In this document: positions 59,863-64,000 of the stretch, piece after piece
Layout: each line of letters begins with the position of its first letter
How positions within the stretch are numbered: position 1 is the first letter of the stretch
NCBI RefSeq assembly: GCF_001642955.1
Contig: NZ_LWSK01000004.1
Coordinates: 62,001-126,000 of the forward strand
Source of the DNA: Rubripirellula obstinata
GTDB lineage: Bacteria > Planctomycetota > Planctomycetia > Pirellulales > Pirellulaceae
Reading direction: 5' to 3'
DNA: 64,000 bases
Notes under the pieces: generated by a model
What the model saw: the letters and a program-made list of their open reading frames with translations, nothing else
Told to the model about the DNA's origin: nothing
Database searches by the model: none
Translations under genes and position numbers: made by a program

Positions 59863-60549
59863 TCATGCCGCACGCCGGTAGATAATCCCCGTACGATCGC
59901 GACTGTGTTGATCAATCGCGCCGGTTTTTCGCAGAACGTAGGCAATTTGCTGAGCGGATTGGCGAGATTGCCCGATCGTTTTTGCTAATTCAGCGGTGTT
60001 GAAACAGCCCGACGGGTCCGCTTGGCCCACCTTTTCGCTGCTCGGCAACAGGGACAACAAATCCGCTGCGATGTTCAGTTCGAGCGTGGCTTCGGTTGAT
60101 TCCCAAATCACATCTTTGACACGGTAATCTTTGTGCCAAAATCGGCGTCTCTTTTTTCGGCTGGGCACGCGAATTTGTTCGACGTGAATCAATGGCACCT
60201 CGATCGTCAAATTCGGATGCGGGAATACTCGCGTGAAGTAAATCAATTCATCAAACAAATCGATCGCACTGCCACGTTTCGGGCTCAGGCGACGCGATTT
60301 GGTTTTCCCGTTTTCACTCGTCAAACGATTAATGCGAGTGCGAATGATGACCGGCTTCACCACGCGAAGTTGATGTCGCTTCAGCAGATTTTGACACTTG
60401 TCGCGAATCGCAGACAATGACGCGCATTGAACTTCGATCAGTTCGTCCCCACGAACGGCATCGATACGGTACCGGCCCAACTGCACTTCTGTCTGCGCGG
60501 CCTCGCCAGCGTAGTGAAGTTTCAATTGTTGATGTAGCGTGGTTTCCAT
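59863..60549 (-). CDS. Uncharacterised protein with nuclease-like N-terminus and winged-helix-like C-terminus
   Basis: I do not recognise a characterised family. The product (228 aa) has no signal. The N-terminal part has GRYRIDAVRGDELIEVQCAS: Glu21, Asp30 and Glu39-x-Gln41 are spaced like the catalytic residues of PD-(D/E)XK nucleases (E, D, ExK/ExQ). The region 60-75 (HQLRVVKPVIIRTRINRL) and a 120-150 segment with KKRRRFWHKDYRV are strongly basic, suited to nucleic acid. The C-terminal ~55 residues (FNTAELAKTIGQSRQSAQQIAYVLRKTGAI) read as a winged helix. DNA or RNA binding or cleavage is inferred only. A similar planctomycete DUF exists. Confidence 0.6.
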   Translation of the reverse strand: METTLHQQLKLHYAGEAAQTEVQLGRYRIDAVRGDELIEVQCASLSAIRDKCQNLLKRHQLRVVKPVIIRTRINRLTSENGKTKSRRLSPKRGSAIDLFDELIYFTRVFPHPNLTIEVPLIHVEQIRVPSRKKRRRFWHKDYRVKDVIWESTEATLELNIAADLLSLLPSSEKVGQADPSGCFNTAELAKTIGQSRQSAQQIAYVLRKTGAIDQHSRDRTGIIYRRAA

Positions 60550-60670
60550 CGTTTCGTTTCGATACCCGTGCTTTCTTCAATTCTCTTGGCCCGCCGGGCT
60601 ATCGAGTAGCGCTGGCTTCAAAACTTACGCGCTCGGGTTGGGAGATTGTGAGCTTGTTTCGTGACCGTTT

Positions 60671-61216
60671 CTAAAGTCCGAAGTCTTTAATCGTCGTCAA
60701 CGTCACCAATTCGATGCCCACCGCTGCAAACGCTTCTTCACCGCCGGCGAGTCGATCGATGATCGCAATGACCGTGTCGACTTCCAAGCCAAATTTGCGT
60801 GCGGCTTCGACCGCTTTGATCGCGCTGCCGCCGCTGGTGATCACGTCTTCGACAATCACCACTTTATCGCCGGGCTTCACGGGGCCTTCGACTTGCTTTC
60901 CGGTGCCATGGCCCTTGGGTTCCTTGCGAACCATGAACCCCTTCAAAGGCAAATCTTGCTGACCGGCGATCGTCACAATCGAAGCGGTGATGGGATCGGC
61001 ACCGATCGCCATGCCGCCAACGGCCGCTGGTAATTCGCCACGCGATTGAATCAGTTCAAGCATTCCCTGAGCGATCAAATTTGCGCCTTTGGGATGCAGC
61101 GTCAGGTTGCGACAATCAAGGTAGTAGGATGCCTTGGCACCGCTGGCGAGAGTGAAATCGCCGAGCTGGAGAGCTTCGCTACGAAGCAGTTCGATCAGTT
61201 GATCACGTTGGTACAT
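60671..61216 (-). CDS. pyrE: Orotate phosphoribosyltransferase
   Basis: Joins orotate to PRPP to make OMP, in pyrimidine synthesis. The product (181 aa from ATG 61216) is the normal short form; a longer frame to 61285 adds 23 unlike residues. LGDFTLASGAKASYYLDCRNLTLHPKG (17-43) is the orotate-binding block, and KGFMVRKEPKGHG near 90 is a conserved loop. GDKVVIVEDVITSGGSAIKAVE (113-134) is the PRPP motif. It is a single gene on the same strand as the L,D-transpeptidase upstream. Confidence 0.95.
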   Translation of the reverse strand: MYQRDQLIELLRSEALQLGDFTLASGAKASYYLDCRNLTLHPKGANLIAQGMLELIQSRGELPAAVGGMAIGADPITASIVTIAGQQDLPLKGFMVRKEPKGHGTGKQVEGPVKPGDKVVIVEDVITSGGSAIKAVEAARKFGLEVDTVIAIIDRLAGGEEAFAAVGIELVTLTTIKDFGL

Positions 61217-61359
61217 GGAGATTTGCGAGCTGTAGTTTTGGAAGAAGTGCGGGAACAAGCGATTCGGAAGAAACGAGGCTTCCACCGTTTCCTAGAACCT
61301 AACACTTCATCTCGCTGACCTAAATCCTACTTGTTCGTCGCCGCCTCCACTTGATCGTT

Positions 61360-62748
61360 TTACTTGATCGTGACGGTGGAACCATGCGACAGAATGCCGT
61401 AAAGGTCATCCGCGTAGTCCGACGACAAACTGATGCAGCCCTTGCTATCCGGCGTCGTTGTATTGGGGCTGCCGTGGATGCACAGATTACCACCCAAATC
61501 AATCCAGGCACCACCGTACGGATTGCCAGGACTACCCGGTGGCAAAGCGGATCCCGAAGCGTCGTAAAACACCTTTGATGTTTGCTTGTCTTGCACGGTG
61601 TAAGTTCCCGGCTTGGGTGCAGGATCGTTGCCGACACCGATCGGAAAACGACCCGCATAAAGATCGCCCAGGAACAACGTCAACTCGCGAAGCTTCAAAT
61701 CAACTTCGGCGCGGAAAGGACCGCGAACGACTTTCAATTCAGTGCCGGGCAGGACTGCGATCGGATCGCGAACTTGGTTGATGTTGGCGAGCAACTGCCA
61801 AGGGACTTCGTACCGCTGAGCAATTTTGACGAGCGTTTCATCGGACATCACGCGGTGAGGTCGTTCTAGCAAATGGTTGCCAGAGTAAATCACTGCGGCG
61901 GCCAAGGGGTCCAAGCGAGAGAGCAAGTCGCTTCGCTGTTCGCCGGACAAGTTAGGCGTGCTGTAGAAAATGCTGAGCGTCGATAGAGCTTCTTTGAGTT
62001 GATCTTTTGCGTATTGGGCGTCAGCCGTGCGGATTGCATTGTCCAGCCCGACGTTGGTGCCTGCATCAAGCCCCAGACTGTTTCCGATAGCCGATACTTG
62101 GGCAACGTTGTCGTCGCTGATTCCTGATGGCCGCTGTTGCGATCCGTTGGACATCAACGAGTTTGCGGCGGACGGCGTAAGCTGTGACGGATCAAGTTGC
62201 GACGGATCGGGCATTTGGAAGGTCCGTCCCGTCGTTTGATAACCCGTCATCGGATCAACGCTGGTGCTGATTTGCGGAGCGGCCGGGAAATCGGTGGTTT
62301 GCGGAACACGATCGGTCAGTGTTGTCGTGAAGCCTGGATCGGCGCTGGCGATCTGAGCGATCGGTGCGTTGCCGGCGGCGGCAACGGAAGTGTCGGTCGG
62401 GCTCTGTGCGAAACCGGAATCAGAATTGCCTGTGTTGTTTGCAAAACCAGAATCGCTTGGCATTGCGATGCCAATTTGATCGGTTGCCAATCCACCATTG
62501 CCAGCAGCACCAAACGCGACATCGCTGGAATCACCAAAATCGGTGCTGGCGGTGCCGGTATTGATTTCCAGGTCACCCAATGACGGCGGCAATGCGGATT
62601 CCAGGGGAAACTCACCTGTTTGATCCATCACAATCATGTCAGCGACATCGGGCGGCAAAGATTCCGGCGGCGTCGTCAACGACACCCACGCACCATAAAC
62701 CACTGACATCAATAACACGACGATAGCAGCCGTTTTGATCGTTTGCAC
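61360..62748 (-). CDS. L,D-transpeptidase (YkuD) with LysM-like repeat
   Basis: Cross-links peptidoglycan 3-3 or anchors proteins to it. The product (462 aa) starts at GTG 62748 because GGAGG lies seven bases ahead and a hydrophobic helix follows (TAAIVVLLMSVVYGAW, about 6-21). A long disordered Ser/Asp/Gln-rich stretch covers about residues 40-230. The LysM-like segment around 285-330 reads DETLVKIAQRYEVPWQLLANINQV. The YkuD domain (about 340-460) has FPIGVGNDPAPKPGTYTVQ and CIHGSPNTTTPDSKGCISLSSDYADDLYG, with His and catalytic Cys438 in the family order. Planctomycetes make peptidoglycan, so a wall role is reasonable. Confidence 0.92.
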   Translation of the reverse strand: MQTIKTAAIVVLLMSVVYGAWVSLTTPPESLPPDVADMIVMDQTGEFPLESALPPSLGDLEINTGTASTDFGDSSDVAFGAAGNGGLATDQIGIAMPSDSGFANNTGNSDSGFAQSPTDTSVAAAGNAPIAQIASADPGFTTTLTDRVPQTTDFPAAPQISTSVDPMTGYQTTGRTFQMPDPSQLDPSQLTPSAANSLMSNGSQQRPSGISDDNVAQVSAIGNSLGLDAGTNVGLDNAIRTADAQYAKDQLKEALSTLSIFYSTPNLSGEQRSDLLSRLDPLAAAVIYSGNHLLERPHRVMSDETLVKIAQRYEVPWQLLANINQVRDPIAVLPGTELKVVRGPFRAEVDLKLRELTLFLGDLYAGRFPIGVGNDPAPKPGTYTVQDKQTSKVFYDASGSALPPGSPGNPYGGAWIDLGGNLCIHGSPNTTTPDSKGCISLSSDYADDLYGILSHGSTVTIK

Positions 62749-62754
62749 AACAGT

Positions 62755-62759
62755 CCTCC
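62755..62759 (-). promoter_or_regulatory. Ribosome binding site deciding the L,D-transpeptidase start
   Basis: On the minus strand GGAGG lies six bases ahead of the GTG at 62748. It is the clearest Shine-Dalgarno sequence in the window apart from that of csrA, and it supports the GTG over the upstream ATG at 62832. Confidence 0.75.
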
Positions 62760-62900
62760 GTGACAAAATCGCGAGCGAAATAATCGGTCGCCCCGCGCAG
62801 CCGCCTGGGCAATCCATGCCAAGCGTGGGCACACCTTAGCGAAGCCTGCCGCCTCAATGCCAGATCACTTTCGTAGCAGCCAAAAATTGGATCGCCAGCA

Positions 62901-63080
62901 AGTAGCAAGTAGCAAGTAGGCCGTAGCGAGCCATAGCGAGTTACGGCGGTGCGCAAATTGCCGTAACTCGCTACAACAAATTCCCTTGATCGCCAACAAG
63001 TAGGCCGTAGCGAGCCACAGCGAGTTACGGCGGTGCGCGAATTGCCGTAACTCGCTATGGCTCGCTACGGCCTACTTTTA
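62901..63080. repeat. Family D hairpins in tandem
   Basis: Two family D copies: GTAGGCCGTAGCGAGCC at 62917 and 63000, with inner GCGAGTTACGGCG and CCGTAACTCGCTA arms. The second is complete and ends GGCTCGCTACGGCCTAC at 63076. AGTAGCAAGTAGCAAGTAG direct repeats precede them. No gene is seen in 62749-63123. Confidence 0.85.
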
Positions 63081-63123
63081 GGGGGACACACCGGATTTGT
63101 TGGGGTGCTACAAGTTCACTCAG

Positions 63124-64000
63124 CTACAGCAAATCCGCCGCTGACTGGCACATCGATTTCGCCTGTTCTTCGCTTTCCGCTTCCGCGATCAATCGCACGA
63201 TCGGTTCAGTATTACTGCCTCGCACCAACAACCAGCGATCATCCCACGCCAAACGCAGCCCATCGCCGGTTTGCGCCTTCGCTTCGGGATACTTGGCAAT
63301 CAATGCTTCAAATAATGCCGGCAAACGATCTGGCGTGACCGACGCTTTTGCTTTGTGGATATGCAGTTTCGGGATCGCCGCGGCTAATTCTGAAACCGAT
63401 TGCCCGGTGGCTGTCATCAGGTCCAGAATCTGAGCCATCCCGACGAAACTGTCGCGAACGTAGCCGACACGCGGGTCAATGGGGCCGCCATTACCTTCGC
63501 CGCCGTAGGCAGCTTTCTTGTCGATCATCATGTCGGCCACATTCGCTTCACCGACCGCGCTTCGGTGACACGGCACACCCGCCGCAGCGGCCAAACGTTC
63601 GCTCATCCCGCTGGTCGCACCGTTGATCACGATCGGGCCGAGAGTTTCTGGTTTGGAAAGAGCATGAACCACACACATCGCTAACGTGTATTCTTCGCCG
63701 ATGTAATTCCCTTGCTCGTCCACCAAAGCCAAACGGTCAGCGTCTGGATCTTGGCAAAACCCGACCACGCATTTCTCTTTGCGAACACGATCGGCAATGC
63801 CTGTCAAATTTTCAGCCGTGGGTTCGGGCACATGAGCAAAGTTGCCGTCGGGCGTGTCACCCACGGCAACCACTTCGCAGCCAAGCGATTCTAAAAGCCG
63901 GACGCCAAGCAAACTGCCGGCACCATGATTGCTGTCGATCAACACTCGATGACCGGCCGCGCGAATCGCGATCGTGTCAACGGTTTCAAGCACCTTTTGC
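63124..64000 (-). CDS. Phosphohexomutase (phosphoglucosamine/phosphomannomutase family), N-terminus off the right edge
   Basis: 292 codons are visible; the frame stays open to the window edge, so the gene begins beyond it. HRVLIDSNHGAGSLLGVRLLESLG is the domain 2 core, CVVGFCQDPDADRLALVDEQG carries the metal-binding DPDADRL triad, and YGGEGNGGPIDPRVGYVRDSF is the sugar-specificity loop. DRWLLVRGSNTEPIVRLIAEAESEEQA is the phosphate loop of domain 4. The active-site Ser lies in the missing part. GlmM and ManB relatives share these motifs; the GGEGNGG loop leans to the GlmM-like planctomycete group. It may serve cell-envelope sugar supply. Confidence 0.88.
   Translation of the reverse strand, partial: QKVLETVDTIAIRAAGHRVLIDSNHGAGSLLGVRLLESLGCEVVAVGDTPDGNFAHVPEPTAENLTGIADRVRKEKCVVGFCQDPDADRLALVDEQGNYIGEEYTLAMCVVHALSKPETLGPIVINGATSGMSERLAAAAGVPCHRSAVGEANVADMMIDKKAAYGGEGNGGPIDPRVGYVRDSFVGMAQILDLMTATGQSVSELAAAIPKLHIHKAKASVTPDRLPALFEALIAKYPEAKAQTGDGLRLAWDDRWLLVRGSNTEPIVRLIAEAESEEQAKSMCQSAADLL

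Overview
The window looks like chromosomal DNA of a planctomycete, most likely a Rhodopirellula-type member of the Pirellulales. Pointers are the moderate GC content, long spacers full of palindromic repeats, a sulfatase, a ThuA-domain protein, a PQQ-like propeller lipoprotein, a DUF6513/dihydropteroate-synthase-like protein of the tetrahydromethanopterin C1 pathway, and enlarged versions of standard proteins (L17, CsrA). The genus is inferred from gene content, not proven.

Layout. 1-6,100: ThuA-domain protein (cut by the left edge), xylulokinase, the ribosomal block rpsM-rpsK-rpoA-rplQ with its terminator, and dihydrofolate reductase. 6,100-7,100: repeat block. 7,100-12,650: secreted MsrB, an ABC ATPase translationally coupled to a TauE/SafE-type exporter, a 1.07-kb composite of palindromes, and the DHPS-like C1 protein. 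12,650-21,600: an exopolysaccharide locus (Wza-like exporter, Cys-rich lipoprotein, MraY/WecA-type transferase, NusG-like antiterminator, GDP-mannose dehydratase, NDP-sugar epimerase). 21,600-24,000: a group II intron nested inside two other repeats. 24,300-40,200: csrA, lipase-like lipoprotein, uvrA, tyrS, ispD, an inactive-looking PilB-type ATPase next to an intact PilT, two glycosyltransferases, dGTPase, tsaD and a cysteine-cluster protein. 40,250-42,050: a 1.7-kb repeat array ending at a CAU tRNA. 42,100-50,600: EEP nuclease/phosphatase, HEAT protein, metF, ECF sigma factor, membrane protein, PQQ-propeller lipoprotein, phosphoglucomutase. 50,600-64,000: low-complexity secreted protein, S9 peptidase, sulfatase, polyprenol-phosphate-type glycosyltransferase, lactonase-type propeller, an uncharacterised nuclease-like protein, pyrE, an L,D-transpeptidase and a phosphohexomutase cut by the right edge.

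The most unusual content is between the genes. At least seven families of palindromic repeats (called P1, P2, A, B, C, D, E, F here) fill the spacers. A ~140-bp palindrome (P1) is bounded at two sites by perfect 11-bp direct repeats, and a pair of P1 copies enclosing ~790 bp is bounded by a near-perfect 11-bp repeat inside a family A element, so P1 behaves like a non-autonomous mobile element. Family B sits inside family A with a 9-10-bp duplication and is itself split by a group II intron; an unsplit B copy is present 27 kb away. Family C repeats supply the stop codon of two genes and are associated with duplicated gene tails: 57 nt of metF is present four times, and 33 nt at the end of the S9 peptidase gene twice.

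Functionally the genes cover core information processing, folate/C1 metabolism, surface polysaccharide synthesis and export, and scavenging of sulfated or complex organic matter, which fits a surface-attached aquatic planctomycete.
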